DNA of 64,000 nucleotides, from assembly GCF_000382365.1 (NCBI RefSeq), contig NZ_KB908231.1, positions 1 to 64,000 on the forward strand, given 5' to 3'. The notes beneath the pieces are model-generated. The model saw nothing but the letters and a program-made list of their open reading frames with translations. It was not told the origin of the DNA and searched no databases. The position numbers were made by a program, and so were the translations under genes. Position 1 is the stretch's first letter; the number at the start of each line of letters is the position of its first letter. Shown piece after piece: positions 55,459-64,000 of the stretch. This DNA comes from Pannonibacter phragmitetus DSM 14782 (lineage in GTDB: Bacteria > Pseudomonadota > Alphaproteobacteria > Rhizobiales > Stappiaceae).

Positions 55459-56133
55459 ATGTCAGAGAACACATTCCAGAAGCTTCGGGACGAGATCGAG
55501 AACGGCATCGTCACGGGTGAATTCGAGCCGGGTCAGCGGCTGGACGAGACACAGCTTGCCACCCGCTATGGCGTGTCACGCACGCCGATCCGCGAAGCCC
55601 TGATGCAGCTGAGCGCCATCGGCCTCGTGGAGATCCGCCCAAGGCGCGGTGCCGTCATTGTCGATCCGGGTCCGCACTATGTGCTGGAAATGTTTGACGT
55701 GATGGCGGAGCTGGAAGGCATGGCCGGGGCGCTGGCCGCCCGCCGCCACACGGCCGAAGACAGAGCCGCACTGGAAACCGCACATGCCGCCTGCGAGGCA
55801 GCTGCCGCGCGCGATGACACCGACGCCTATTATTACGAGAACGAGCAGTTCCACCATGCGATCTACGCCGCCAGCCAGAGCGCCTTCCTGAAGGAACAGT
55901 GCATCGCCCTGCACCGGCGCCTCAGGCCCTACCGCCGCCTGCAGCTCAGGGTGCGCAACCGCATGAAAGTGTCCCTGCAGGAACATGCCGGCATCGTCGC
56001 GGCAATCCTTGACGGCAATGAGGATAGCGCCCGCCGCCTGCTGCGCGACCATATCGCCGTGCAGGGGGACCGGTTCTCGGACCTTGTGGCCAACATGGAA
56101 CGCCTGCGCAGCCGCACGGCAGGACAGGGATAA
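55459..56133 (+). CDS. matR: GntR-family regulator of malonate genes
   Basis: 224 residues. N-terminal winged HTH (LDETQLATRYGVSRTPIREALMQL) with a C-terminal FCD ligand domain, whose metal-site Asp/His residues are visible (ENEQFHHAIYAAS; LQEHAGIVAAI; LLRDHI). Divergent from matPQMAB with the palindrome between, so it very likely is MatR. Confidence 0.9.
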   Translation: MSENTFQKLRDEIENGIVTGEFEPGQRLDETQLATRYGVSRTPIREALMQLSAIGLVEIRPRRGAVIVDPGPHYVLEMFDVMAELEGMAGALAARRHTAEDRAALETAHAACEAAAARDDTDAYYYENEQFHHAIYAASQSAFLKEQCIALHRRLRPYRRLQLRVRNRMKVSLQEHAGIVAAILDGNEDSARRLLRDHIAVQGDRFSDLVANMERLRSRTAGQG

Positions 56134-56150
56134 CCCTTCTCAGAGACGGC

Positions 56151-57059
56151 CTACCACAGCGCCTCGAAGTTGTTGCGCCGGAAATACTCGACCAGCGCAT
56201 CGATGAAGAGCCGGGTTCGGGCAGGCATGTGGGCGCGGGAAGGGAAGGCAAGGTTCATGCTGAGGCGCGGCAGATGCCAGCCTTCCAGAACCTTGACGAG
56301 ACGGCCGGACTGAAGATCGTCATGCAGCACATAGGACGGCTGCACGACAATGCCGAGCCCGTCCCTTGCGGCCTGACGCAGCAGCAGCCCGTCATTGCAC
56401 ACCATGGTGCCGCTGACCGGGATCCGCATGCTTTCGTTGCCGCGGGTGAAGGTCAGGTTCTCCCAGTCATCGGCAAGGCTGTAGAGCAGCAGGTCGTGGT
56501 CAGCCAGGTCATGCGGATGGACAGGCGCACCCCGCGCGGCGATGTAGTCCGGCGAGGCAGCGAGCGTGCGCTGGGTCTCCGCCAGCTTGCGGATGGTGAT
56601 CGAGCTGTCCGCCTCGCCCCGCCGGGTGCGGATGGCAAGGTCGAGACCGTTCTCGATCATGTCGTAATAGCGGTTGGAGGCCTGCAGCTCGATGTTGACC
56701 AGCGGATAGCGCGCGCGGAACTCGCGGATCACCGGCATCAGATGCAATCTGGCAAAGGCGAATGACGCACCAACGCGGATGATGCCGCGCGGTTCGGCTG
56801 AAACCGCACTGACGCTGGTCTCCGCCTCATTGAGGCTCGAGAGGATTTCCCGGGCACTGACGGCGAACCGCTCCCCCTCCCCGGTCAGGAACAGCTGCCG
56901 CGTGGTCCGCTGCACCAGCCGCACGCCCAGCCGGTTTTCCAGGCTGGTCAGATGCCGGCTGACGCCGGAGACAGACAGGCCCAGTGCATCGGCAGCCCGC
57001 GTCAGGCTGCCTGCATCGGCGATCTGGGTGAAAACCTCAAGCTCTGCCAACCGGTCCAT
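56151..57059 (-). CDS. LysR-family transcriptional regulator
   Basis: 302 residues with N-terminal HTH (FTQIADAGSLTRAADALGLSVSGVSRHLTSLENRLGVRLV) and a LysR substrate-binding domain. Divergent from the hydroxyquinol operon. The intergenic region holds TACGGTA-N4-TACCGTA over its own likely promoter (TTGCAA-N17-TAATAA on the minus strand), which fits autoregulation. Effector unknown; an aromatic intermediate is plausible. Confidence 0.88.
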   Translation of the reverse strand: MDRLAELEVFTQIADAGSLTRAADALGLSVSGVSRHLTSLENRLGVRLVQRTTRQLFLTGEGERFAVSAREILSSLNEAETSVSAVSAEPRGIIRVGASFAFARLHLMPVIREFRARYPLVNIELQASNRYYDMIENGLDLAIRTRRGEADSSITIRKLAETQRTLAASPDYIAARGAPVHPHDLADHDLLLYSLADDWENLTFTRGNESMRIPVSGTMVCNDGLLLRQAARDGLGIVVQPSYVLHDDLQSGRLVKVLEGWHLPRLSMNLAFPSRAHMPARTRLFIDALVEYFRRNNFEALW

Positions 57060-57082
57060 TCTTGCCCCTCCTGCAAGATTGT

Positions 57083-57100
57083 TACGGTATTATTACCGTA
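57083..57100. promoter_or_regulatory. Operator-like inverted repeat in LysR/hydroxyquinol region
   Basis: TACGGTA-TTAT-TACCGTA is a perfect 7-4-7 inverted repeat. TGCAAGAT (57072-57079) and ATCTTGCA (57110-57117) form a second, nearly concentric one around it. A similar site occurs at 60673-60690. Confidence 0.65.
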
Positions 57101-57131
57101 TAAATACATATCTTGCAATTGTTCTGTCACA

Positions 57132-57167
57132 TGCCCGGCGAGCGCGTTCATTTTTGCGCGCCGGGCA
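57132..57167. other. GC-rich hairpin in LysR/Dabb gap
   Basis: TGCCCGGC and GCCGGGCA, with inner GCGC/GCGC pairing around TTCATTTTT, form a strong stem in the leader of the Dabb-protein gene. Function unknown; it could attenuate or insulate. Confidence 0.45.
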
Positions 57168-57285
57168 AGAAACATTCCCAGATTACGGGATTTATCACCT
57201 AATCAGCCAATGCAACTCTGATGCCACGTGAGCAGGGCCACCGCAAAGAGAAGCAGCCCGCACCAAGCCAGAGGGAGCGCCCGCA

Positions 57286-57630
57286 ATGGACGCGAGCATA
57301 AAACGCACCACAGCGGTGCGGCATATCGTGATGTGGAATGTGGCCGGAGAGACACCGGAAGACCGGGATCAGGCCAAGGCACAAATCAAAACGGCCTTTG
57401 AAAGCCTGCGCGGGCAGATCCCCGGAATGACCTGTCTGGAGATCGGCATCGACGTGAGCCGCATCGATTACGCCTGTGACGTGGTGCTGTTCAGCGAATT
57501 TGAAAGCGCCGAAGCGCTCAAGGCTTATGCAGTTCATCCGGCCCATCTGCGCATTCGTGATGCACTGGAAGGCCTGCGGATCGCACGCCATCAGGTGGAT
57601 TATCCAGTGAACGGGGAGACGGACCGGTGA
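57286..57630 (+). CDS. Dabb-domain (stress-responsive A/B barrel) protein
   Basis: 114 residues. The VRHIVMWNVAGE start, GMTCLEIGIDVSR and FESAEALKAYAVHPAHLRIRD match the Dabb family, small dimeric alpha/beta-barrels often found in aromatic-degradation clusters. It is coupled to the reductase gene by a TGATG overlap. Precise role unknown. Confidence 0.82.
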   Translation: MDASIKRTTAVRHIVMWNVAGETPEDRDQAKAQIKTAFESLRGQIPGMTCLEIGIDVSRIDYACDVVLFSEFESAEALKAYAVHPAHLRIRDALEGLRIARHQVDYPVNGETDR

Positions 57631-58694
57631 TGGCAGGCTTTACCTACACGGCCCATCCGGCGCGGGTCATTTTCGCCGATACCGCTCTTGATCAGCTGGA
57701 CGCGGAGGCCGAGCGGCTGGGGGCAAGGCGGGTGCTGGTCATCACCACCCCGCGCCAGACCGGCCTGATGGACACCATCACGGCAGCACTCGGAGACAGG
57801 GTCTGTGGCACCTTTGCAGGCGCTGCGATGCACACGCCCGTCGATATCAGCGATCTGGCCGCCGACACCGCCCGCACCCGCAAGGCCGATCTGGTGGTGG
57901 CCGCAGGCGGCGGCTCCGCCATCGGCCTGTCCAAGGCGGTGGCACTGCGCACCGGCCTGCCGCAACTCGTCATCCCCACGACTTACTCCGGCTCAGAGAT
58001 GACGCCTATTCTCGGCGAGACCCGCAACGGCCAGAAGCAGACGCAGGTTTCGGCCAAGGTGCTGCCGCAGACCGTGCTCTATGACGTCAGCCTCAGCCAT
58101 GTCCTGCCGGTCCGTGTCAGCATGACCAGCGGCATGAATGCCATCGCCCATGCGGTGGAAGCGCTTTATGCCCGGGACCGCAATCCGGTCATCGGCCTGC
58201 TGGCGCTCGAGGCCATCGGCGCCATGGCCGCAGCACTGCCCGCCATCCACCGCACACCTGAGGATGGCGAAGCACGGCGCAAGGCGCTTTACGGCGCGTG
58301 GCTCTGCGGCCTGTGCCTTGGCTCCGTCGGGATGGCGCTGCATCACAAGCTCTGCCACACGCTGGGCGGCAGTTTCGCCCTGCCCCATGCCGAGACGCAT
58401 ACGGTGCTTCTGCCCCATGCGCTGGCCTATAACGCCCCGGCCATTCCGGACGTGATGGATCAGCTGGCCGGAGTTCTGGGCAGCGATCCGGCCCGCCGCC
58501 TTCAGGACCTTGCACGCGCCACGGGCGCACCGGTCAGCCTGGCTGAGATCGGCCTGCCGGAAAGCGGCCTTGAGCGGGCGGCAGACATCACCCTTTCCAA
58601 CCCCTACTGGAATCCGCGGCCGCTGGAGCGGCAGGCCATTCTGGCCCTGCTCCGGCGCGCCCATGACGGGTCCCTGCCCCGGATGGACAGCTGA
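57630..58694 (+). CDS. Maleylacetate reductase
   Basis: Iron-containing-alcohol-dehydrogenase-type enzyme, 354 residues (ATG 57630; a GTG at 57627 is the alternative), reducing maleylacetate to 3-oxoadipate with NAD(P)H. Motifs are AAGGGSAIGLSKAVAL, PTTYSGSEMTPILGET and the histidine-rich HHKLCHTLGGSFALPHAETH. Together with the following dioxygenase it makes the lower hydroxyquinol pathway. Confidence 0.92.
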   Translation: MAGFTYTAHPARVIFADTALDQLDAEAERLGARRVLVITTPRQTGLMDTITAALGDRVCGTFAGAAMHTPVDISDLAADTARTRKADLVVAAGGGSAIGLSKAVALRTGLPQLVIPTTYSGSEMTPILGETRNGQKQTQVSAKVLPQTVLYDVSLSHVLPVRVSMTSGMNAIAHAVEALYARDRNPVIGLLALEAIGAMAAALPAIHRTPEDGEARRKALYGAWLCGLCLGSVGMALHHKLCHTLGGSFALPHAETHTVLLPHALAYNAPAIPDVMDQLAGVLGSDPARRLQDLARATGAPVSLAEIGLPESGLERAADITLSNPYWNPRPLERQAILALLRRAHDGSLPRMDS

Positions 58695-58711
58695 CAGCAA
58701 AGGAGACCGCC

Positions 58712-59551
58712 ATGATCGACTATTTCACAGAAGACCGGTCCGCCGAGCAGGTGAACGGCCGCATTGGACCTGCCACCAGCCCGCGCCTTGCCCATGTCAT
58801 GACCTCACTCGTCAACCACCTGCATGCCTTCATCAAGGATGTTGAACTCACCGAAGAGGAATGGGCCGCAGCCATCAGCTTCCTCACCCGCAGCGGCCAG
58901 ATCTGCTCGGACACGCGGCAGGAGTTCATCCTGCTGTCGGATATTCTGGGCGTGTCGATGCTGGTGGACGCCATCAACCACCGCCAGCAGGAAGGCGCAA
59001 CGGAGACGACCGTTTTCGGCCCCTTCCACGTGGACGGGGCGCCGGAGCGGCAGATGGGCGACAGCATCAGCCTCGACGGCAAGGGCGAAACCTGCCTCTT
59101 CGAGGGCCGGGTGCTGGATCTGGATGGCAATCCTGTCGAAGGCGCGCTGATTGACGTGTGGTCAGACAATGAAGACGGTTTCTACGACGTGCAGCAGCCC
59201 GGTGTGCAACCGCCCTTCAACAACCGCGGCATCTTCCGCACGGGCGCAGACGGGCGCTATGCCTTCCGGGGCATCCGGCCCGTCTCCTACCCGATCCCCC
59301 ATGACGGGCCGGCCGGGCAGCTGCTCGACGCCCTTGGCCGCCACCCCTGGCGGCCCGCCCACATGCATTTCATGGTCACCGCACCGGGCTACCGGCGGGT
59401 GATCACCCATCTTTTCGTTTCAGGTGATCCTTATCTGGAAAGCGATGCCGTGTTCGGCGTCAAGGCCTCGCTCATCACGCCTTTCGAAAGGGTGGACCGG
59501 GACAGCGAGACATGGCACGCAGCCTATGATTTCGTGCTGCAGGCGGAGTGA
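58712..59551 (+). CDS. Hydroxyquinol 1,2-dioxygenase (intradiol)
   Basis: 279 residues of non-haem Fe(III) intradiol dioxygenase, with an N-terminal dimerisation domain and a catalytic domain that opens FGPFHVDGAP. Iron ligands are visible as Tyr in DNEDGFYDVQ, Tyr in RPVSYPIPHDGP and two His in RHPWRPAHMHFMV. Pairing with maleylacetate reductase favours hydroxyquinol over catechol as substrate. Catechol from the neighbouring iac-like pathway cannot be excluded. 17 bases after the reductase gene. Confidence 0.88.
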   Translation: MIDYFTEDRSAEQVNGRIGPATSPRLAHVMTSLVNHLHAFIKDVELTEEEWAAAISFLTRSGQICSDTRQEFILLSDILGVSMLVDAINHRQQEGATETTVFGPFHVDGAPERQMGDSISLDGKGETCLFEGRVLDLDGNPVEGALIDVWSDNEDGFYDVQQPGVQPPFNNRGIFRTGADGRYAFRGIRPVSYPIPHDGPAGQLLDALGRHPWRPAHMHFMVTAPGYRRVITHLFVSGDPYLESDAVFGVKASLITPFERVDRDSETWHAAYDFVLQAE

Positions 59552-59584
59552 GGCGCGCAAGAGCATCCTGGCCCCCAAAAAGCT

Positions 59585-59610
59585 GAAGCCCCGGCGGTGA
59601 CCGGGGCTTC
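59585..59610. terminator. Bidirectional terminator
   Basis: GAAGCCCCGG-CGGTGA-CCGGGGCTTC is a perfect 10-bp stem between convergent genes. On the minus strand it is followed by AGCTTTTTGG. Confidence 0.75.
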
Positions 59611-59645
59611 AACTCGTACTGCAGGTGCCGGAAGGAGCGGCCCGC

Positions 59646-60212
59646 TCAGGGCCGCATCAGCACGGACTTTGACGGATAGTCCGAGGCCCAGGTGGACGGC
59701 AGCGGGGCAACGAAGACGTTTTCCGTGCGGGTGCGGGTGATCTTCCACACCCCGTCCGGCTCCTTGCGGAAGGTGTTGTTGAGGCGCGAGGAGCGCAGCA
59801 GCGCCTTGCCGTCGGAGAACAGCCACGGCTGCATATGCACCCACTGCCCGTCTGCCGTTGTCCCGCCCTCATGCACGTGGATCTGCTCGGAGGTGAGATA
59901 GTGGCAGTTGAGGATCAGGGCCGGATCGGTCTTGCCGCCCCAGAACCCCTCGAAATGCTTGCGGATGGCCGCCGCCCCCACAGCGCGGCCGAACTGGTTG
60001 TCGTAATATTCGCCAACGCCCTCCCACACTGCATCTTCCGTATAGAGCGCCATGATCAGGCCGATGCGCTCTGCATCGCTTGTCACGCCGAACTCCGGCA
60101 TGGGTGTGTCGCACAGGAACATGTAACGGGCCTGAAGGCGCCGGATATCGGCTTCCGCTTCCAGCACCTCGATCCGCCGCACCAGTGCGTCCAGCCTTGT
60201 GGTCTCAGTCAT
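59646..60212 (-). CDS. NTF2/SnoaL-like protein
   Basis: 188 residues with a SnoaL-type cone fold: the ADIRRLQARYMFLCDT start, ALYTEDAVWEG motif and FRKEPDGVWKITRTRTENVFV end. Such proteins act as isomerases, hydratases or dioxygenase-beta-like partners. iac clusters carry one of this type (IacI), which fits its position divergent from the amidase, but identity to IacI is inference. Confidence 0.8.
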   Translation of the reverse strand: MTETTRLDALVRRIEVLEAEADIRRLQARYMFLCDTPMPEFGVTSDAERIGLIMALYTEDAVWEGVGEYYDNQFGRAVGAAAIRKHFEGFWGGKTDPALILNCHYLTSEQIHVHEGGTTADGQWVHMQPWLFSDGKALLRSSRLNNTFRKEPDGVWKITRTRTENVFVAPLPSTWASDYPSKSVLMRP

Positions 60213-60318
60213 GACTTCCCCTCTTATCGTTGCAGATGAACAGGCGCATGAGCCGTCAGATGAGCCGGCACACGCCTGCGCGCTGGCGCAAGGCTTGCGC
60301 CGTCCGCCCTCAGGGTCA

Positions 60319-60336
60319 AGCGGTAATATTCACGTA
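60319..60336. promoter_or_regulatory. Degenerate operator-like repeat
   Basis: AGCGGTA-ATAT-TCACGTA resembles TACGGTA-N4-TACCGTA with mismatches. It lies 107 bases upstream of the NTF2-like gene on the minus strand. Confidence 0.35.
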
Positions 60337-60655
60337 ATACAGCGCAAAAGATGAGTTTCCAGCACAGGATTACTCACTGCCGCGTGCAAAACACCTTCAA
60401 AACCAAGAACCCTTGCAAAGGCCGCAAGGGCAAGCGGTGCAGCAGACATCACCGGCGCAAAACAGACTTTCAGAATACGCAACAATTCACGTGATTTTAC
60501 ATGTTACGCTCTGGCTGTCTGTATTTCGTTGAAATTGCGCCGAGTGTTCATTCCGCGCCTGAAGGGAACGGCACAGCCGATAGGGCTGGCGCCGCATTTA
60601 TCGTTTATCTATTTGATTTCAAATAATTTTTTTGATCTTCATCAACGATTTTACG

Positions 60656-60690
60656 TTGACGGCTTTCCGATTTGCGGTAATTTTACCGTA
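60656..60690 (+). promoter_or_regulatory. Likely iac-like operon promoter with overlapping operator
   Basis: TTGACG (60656-60661), 16 bases, TAATTT (60678-60683) form a sigma-70-type promoter. TGCGGTA-ATTT-TACCGTA (60673-60690) overlaps its -10 and differs by one base from the perfect repeat at 57083-57100. A regulator bound here would repress. Confidence 0.55.
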
Positions 60691-60730
60691 TCCAGAGGGA
60701 ACGGAGCCGCAAGCGCTCCGCATAGAAAAA

Positions 60731-61894
<1,164 letters not shown>

Positions 61895-61896
61895 CC

Positions 61897-63036
61897 ATGG
61901 ATGCCCTTTCCCAGTCCCCTGCGGACGTGACACTCGAAAGCCTGAAGGCGGAAATCCGGTCCCGCAGGCATGAATTTCATCAGCTGCGCCATATCCCGAT
62001 TGATATCGTGCGCCAGTTTCAGGCCATCGGCGTCTACCGTGCCTTCGTGCCGGAGCGTTTTGGCGGCGACGCCCTGTCTCCGGCGGCCTTCTGCCGGCTG
62101 ATCGAGGAAATCGCCAGCGCCGATGCCTCGGCCGGCTGGGTCGCCAGCTTCGGCGTCTCGGCCACCTATCTGGCGGCCCTGCCGAAGGAAACCTATGCCT
62201 CCATCTACAGCAAGGACCCCAACACAGTCTTTGCAGGCGGCTTGTTCCCTCCCCAACTTGCCAAGCGCGTGCCCGGCGGGCTGGAAGTCACCGGCCGCTG
62301 GCCCTGGGGCTCCGGCGTCATGGGCGCCTCTCTGGTCGGTGCCGGCATCAAGATCGAGGGCGAGGACAGCCCGCTGCCCCGCACCGCCGTCATGCCCCGC
62401 CATGCCGTTACCGTGGACGAGACCTGGGACACGGTCGGCCTGCGTGCCACCGGCAGTCACGACATCGTCGCGAACAAGGTCGTGGTGCCGGAAGAATGGA
62501 CCTTCATCCGGGGCGGCAAGCCGGAAATGGACGACCCGATCTTCCACTATCCGGCTATGGCGCTCGCAGCACAGGTGCTGGCCGTCGTCGCCCTTGGCAC
62601 CGCACGTGCGGCTCTCGACTGGCTGAGCGAGGACGCCACCAAGCGCGCCTCCATCACCGGCGCACCGAGCCCTGCGGCGCGCGGCTATATCCAGACCGGC
62701 TTTGCCCGTGCGGAAGGCCTTCTGTCCGGCGCAAGGGCCGGTTTCTACGACGCCATCGAGGAAGGCTGGCAGCAGATGCTCGAAAAGGGCGAGGTTGACC
62801 GCGCCACGCACATCCGCCTGCGCCACGCCGCCTCCAAGGCCGCTGAAGACGGGGCCGAGGCCGCCCGCCTTGCCTTCGTCATGGGCGGCTCGGACGCGAT
62901 GATGAGCGGCCATCCACTCGGCCGCTGCATGATCGATGCGGCCTGCGTTGCCCAGCACGCCTTCATCGGCGCAGGCAGCTGGCAGGCGGCGGGCGCCGCC
63001 CTGCTCGGCCAGCCCGTGCCCCCCGGCTACCCGTGA
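61897..63036 (+). CDS. iacA: Acyl-CoA-dehydrogenase-like flavin monooxygenase (IacA-like)
   Basis: 379 residues from ATG 61897; GGAGG lies eight bases upstream (an ATG at 61891 is also possible). Group-D flavoprotein monooxygenase fold: VPERFGGD near 50, IASADASAGWV and GRWPWGSGVMGA. IacA-type enzymes hydroxylate indole-3-acetate at C2. It is followed by iacB-like and iacC-like genes, the same order as in Pseudomonas iac clusters. Confidence 0.78.
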   Translation: MDALSQSPADVTLESLKAEIRSRRHEFHQLRHIPIDIVRQFQAIGVYRAFVPERFGGDALSPAAFCRLIEEIASADASAGWVASFGVSATYLAALPKETYASIYSKDPNTVFAGGLFPPQLAKRVPGGLEVTGRWPWGSGVMGASLVGAGIKIEGEDSPLPRTAVMPRHAVTVDETWDTVGLRATGSHDIVANKVVVPEEWTFIRGGKPEMDDPIFHYPAMALAAQVLAVVALGTARAALDWLSEDATKRASITGAPSPAARGYIQTGFARAEGLLSGARAGFYDAIEEGWQQMLEKGEVDRATHIRLRHAASKAAEDGAEAARLAFVMGGSDAMMSGHPLGRCMIDAACVAQHAFIGAGSWQAAGAALLGQPVPPGYP

Positions 63037-63072
63037 GACACTCACTCTCATTTCCACTGAAAGGATAAACAA

Positions 63073-63438
63073 ATGGCTGAAGCCAAACAGATCCGCACCC
63101 TGCTCTGCATTGCCGTGCAGCAGAACTTCTTCGATCTGCCCTTCGACAAGATCGGCAGCGTCTGGACGGGCTTTGCCACGTTCATGTCGAGCGTTGCCAA
63201 GATGGACGGTGTGACCGTGCTGGGCACCATAGATGACGACGAGACCATGGTCGGCACCTCGCCCACGGGCTTCCCGTGGACCTGCTACATGCTCTGCGAC
63301 TTCCCCGACCGGGATGCCGTGGTCGCGGCCTGCAACCTGTTCCGCACCATTCAGGTCGGCGACGAGAACCATCGCCTGTGGCGCTACATGCGCATCGAGG
63401 CGCGCATGGGCCGTGCGCTGCAGATCCCGGATCTGTAA
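63073..63438 (+). CDS. iacB: Small IacB-like protein
   Basis: 121 residues, with TLLCIAVQQNFFDLPFDKIG and a PTGFPWTCYMLCDFPDRDAV segment. A compact alpha/beta (ferredoxin-like) fold is likely. IacB in iac clusters is a small protein reported to assist the step after IacA. The assignment is mainly from position between iacA-like and Rieske oxygenase genes. Confidence 0.6.
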   Translation: MAEAKQIRTLLCIAVQQNFFDLPFDKIGSVWTGFATFMSSVAKMDGVTVLGTIDDDETMVGTSPTGFPWTCYMLCDFPDRDAVVAACNLFRTIQVGDENHRLWRYMRIEARMGRALQIPDL

Positions 63439-63485
63439 GACGCCGCCAACAGGGTCAAAGCAACAAACCAGAGGAAAGAGCTCAA

Positions 63486-64000
63486 ATGACGATCGCCGCA
63501 ACACAACCGCAACCCGGTGATCTGGTCGAATTCGACCGGGTCAAGACGCCGATGTACGAGGACGAGGCGCTTTTCGAGGAAGAGCTGGAGCGCATCTTCG
63601 GCCGCACCTGGGTGTGGGTCGCCCACACCTCCGAAATCCCGGACAAGGGCTCCTTCGTCCGCTCCTGGGTTGGCCGCCAGCCGGTCATCGTCGTGCGGGA
63701 CCGCAAGAACGAGATCCACGTGATGGTCAACCGCTGCCGCCACCGGGCCGCAACGGTGTGCGAGGTGAAGAAGGGCAAGACCTCTTCCTTCCAGTGCCCC
63801 TATCACGGCTGGGGCTACGGCCTCGACGGCTCCCTGCGCGGGTTGCCCTATCCGGAGCAGTATGGCGAGGACTTCGACAAGGAAGCCCACGGCCTGAAGA
63901 AGCTGCGGGTGGAAAGCTATCAGGGCATGATCTTCGCCACCTTCAACGAGGAGATCGAGCCGCTGGAAAGCTTCCTTGCCGGAGCGAAGAAGTGGATCGA
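63486..64000 (+). CDS. iacC: Rieske ring-hydroxylating oxygenase alpha subunit, 5' part (IacC-like)
   Basis: The first 171 codons are visible from ATG 63486 (preceded by AGAGGAAAG); the gene runs off the window. The Rieske [2Fe-2S] motif Cys-X-His...Cys-X2-His is in NRCRHRAATVC and FQCPYHGWGYG. The mononuclear iron site lies beyond the edge. IacC with IacD converts dioxindole-3-acetate to catechol. Position after iacA/iacB-like genes supports this, but other Rieske oxygenases cannot be excluded. Confidence 0.85.
   Translation, partial: MTIAATQPQPGDLVEFDRVKTPMYEDEALFEEELERIFGRTWVWVAHTSEIPDKGSFVRSWVGRQPVIVVRDRKNEIHVMVNRCRHRAATVCEVKKGKTSSFQCPYHGWGYGLDGSLRGLPYPEQYGEDFDKEAHGLKKLRVESYQGMIFATFNEEIEPLESFLAGAKKWI

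Larger units (their letters stand above)
60213..60730. other. Divergent regulatory region of the iac-like cluster
   Basis: 520 bases with no credible gene between divergent transcription units. It holds an AT-rich promoter near 60656-60683 and two operator-like repeats, both listed separately. Confidence 0.5.

Overview
The window looks like chromosomal DNA of a GC-rich alphaproteobacterium, most likely a Hyphomicrobiales member close to Stappiaceae (Pannonibacter/Roseibium/Stappia type). This rests on gene content and order (fabD-fabG-acpP-fabF-mltG-yicC-gmk; rpsF-rpsR-rplI-dnaB-alr-radA-cvpA-purF), on GTTC-N7-GTTC SOS boxes, on DUF1127 genes followed by CCUCCUCCC ('cuckoo') hairpins, and on a matPQMAB/matR malonate locus like that of rhizobia. 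The genus is inference only. No tRNA, rRNA or CRISPR array was seen.

Layout: (1) 1-7.0 kb, accessory: the right end of an IS256-family element, then a three-gene minus-strand operon (membrane-anchored TerB-N/TerB/TerB-C protein, BrxD-like ATPase, Lhr/BrxHI-like helicase) that resembles a stress or phage-defence module. (2) 7.2-17.2 kb: an L,D-transpeptidase, ssb and uvrA diverging from a region with two SOS boxes, a gene-poor stretch with palindromic repeats, two DUF1127 genes each followed by a triple anti-Shine-Dalgarno hairpin array, and a lipoprotein. (3) 17.5-42.6 kb, housekeeping: trmFO, gmk, yicC, mltG, fatty-acid synthesis, S6/S18/L9, dnaB, alr, radA, cvpA, purF, an SDR, an inositol-phosphatase-family gene, der, a BamB-like lipoprotein, a TPR protein, PilZ, a nitroreductase, and a divergent isochorismatase-like hydrolase/Lrp pair. 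(4) 42.6-47.2 kb, accessory: a translationally coupled four-gene membrane operon (coiled-coil membrane protein, vWA-like periplasmic protein, MotA/ExbB-like channel with coiled-coil tail, MotB/OmpA-like stator). I recognise no named system here; it is the best candidate for something undescribed. (5) 47.4-64 kb, catabolic: an alpha/beta hydrolase; malonate uptake and use (TRAP transporter matPQM, decarboxylase, malonyl-CoA synthetase, GntR regulator and its operator); a LysR gene diverging from a hydroxyquinol pathway operon; then an iac-like (indole-3-acetate degradation) cluster that runs off the right edge inside the Rieske oxygenase gene.

How the parts work together: malonate enters through MatPQM, MatB makes malonyl-CoA and MatA decarboxylates it to acetyl-CoA. 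Hydroxyquinol is ring-cleaved and reduced to 3-oxoadipate. The iac-like enzymes would oxidise an indolic acid toward catechol. A shared inverted repeat (TACGGTA-N4-TACCGTA type) lies in the LysR/hydroxyquinol intergenic region and at the iac-like promoter, which suggests common control.
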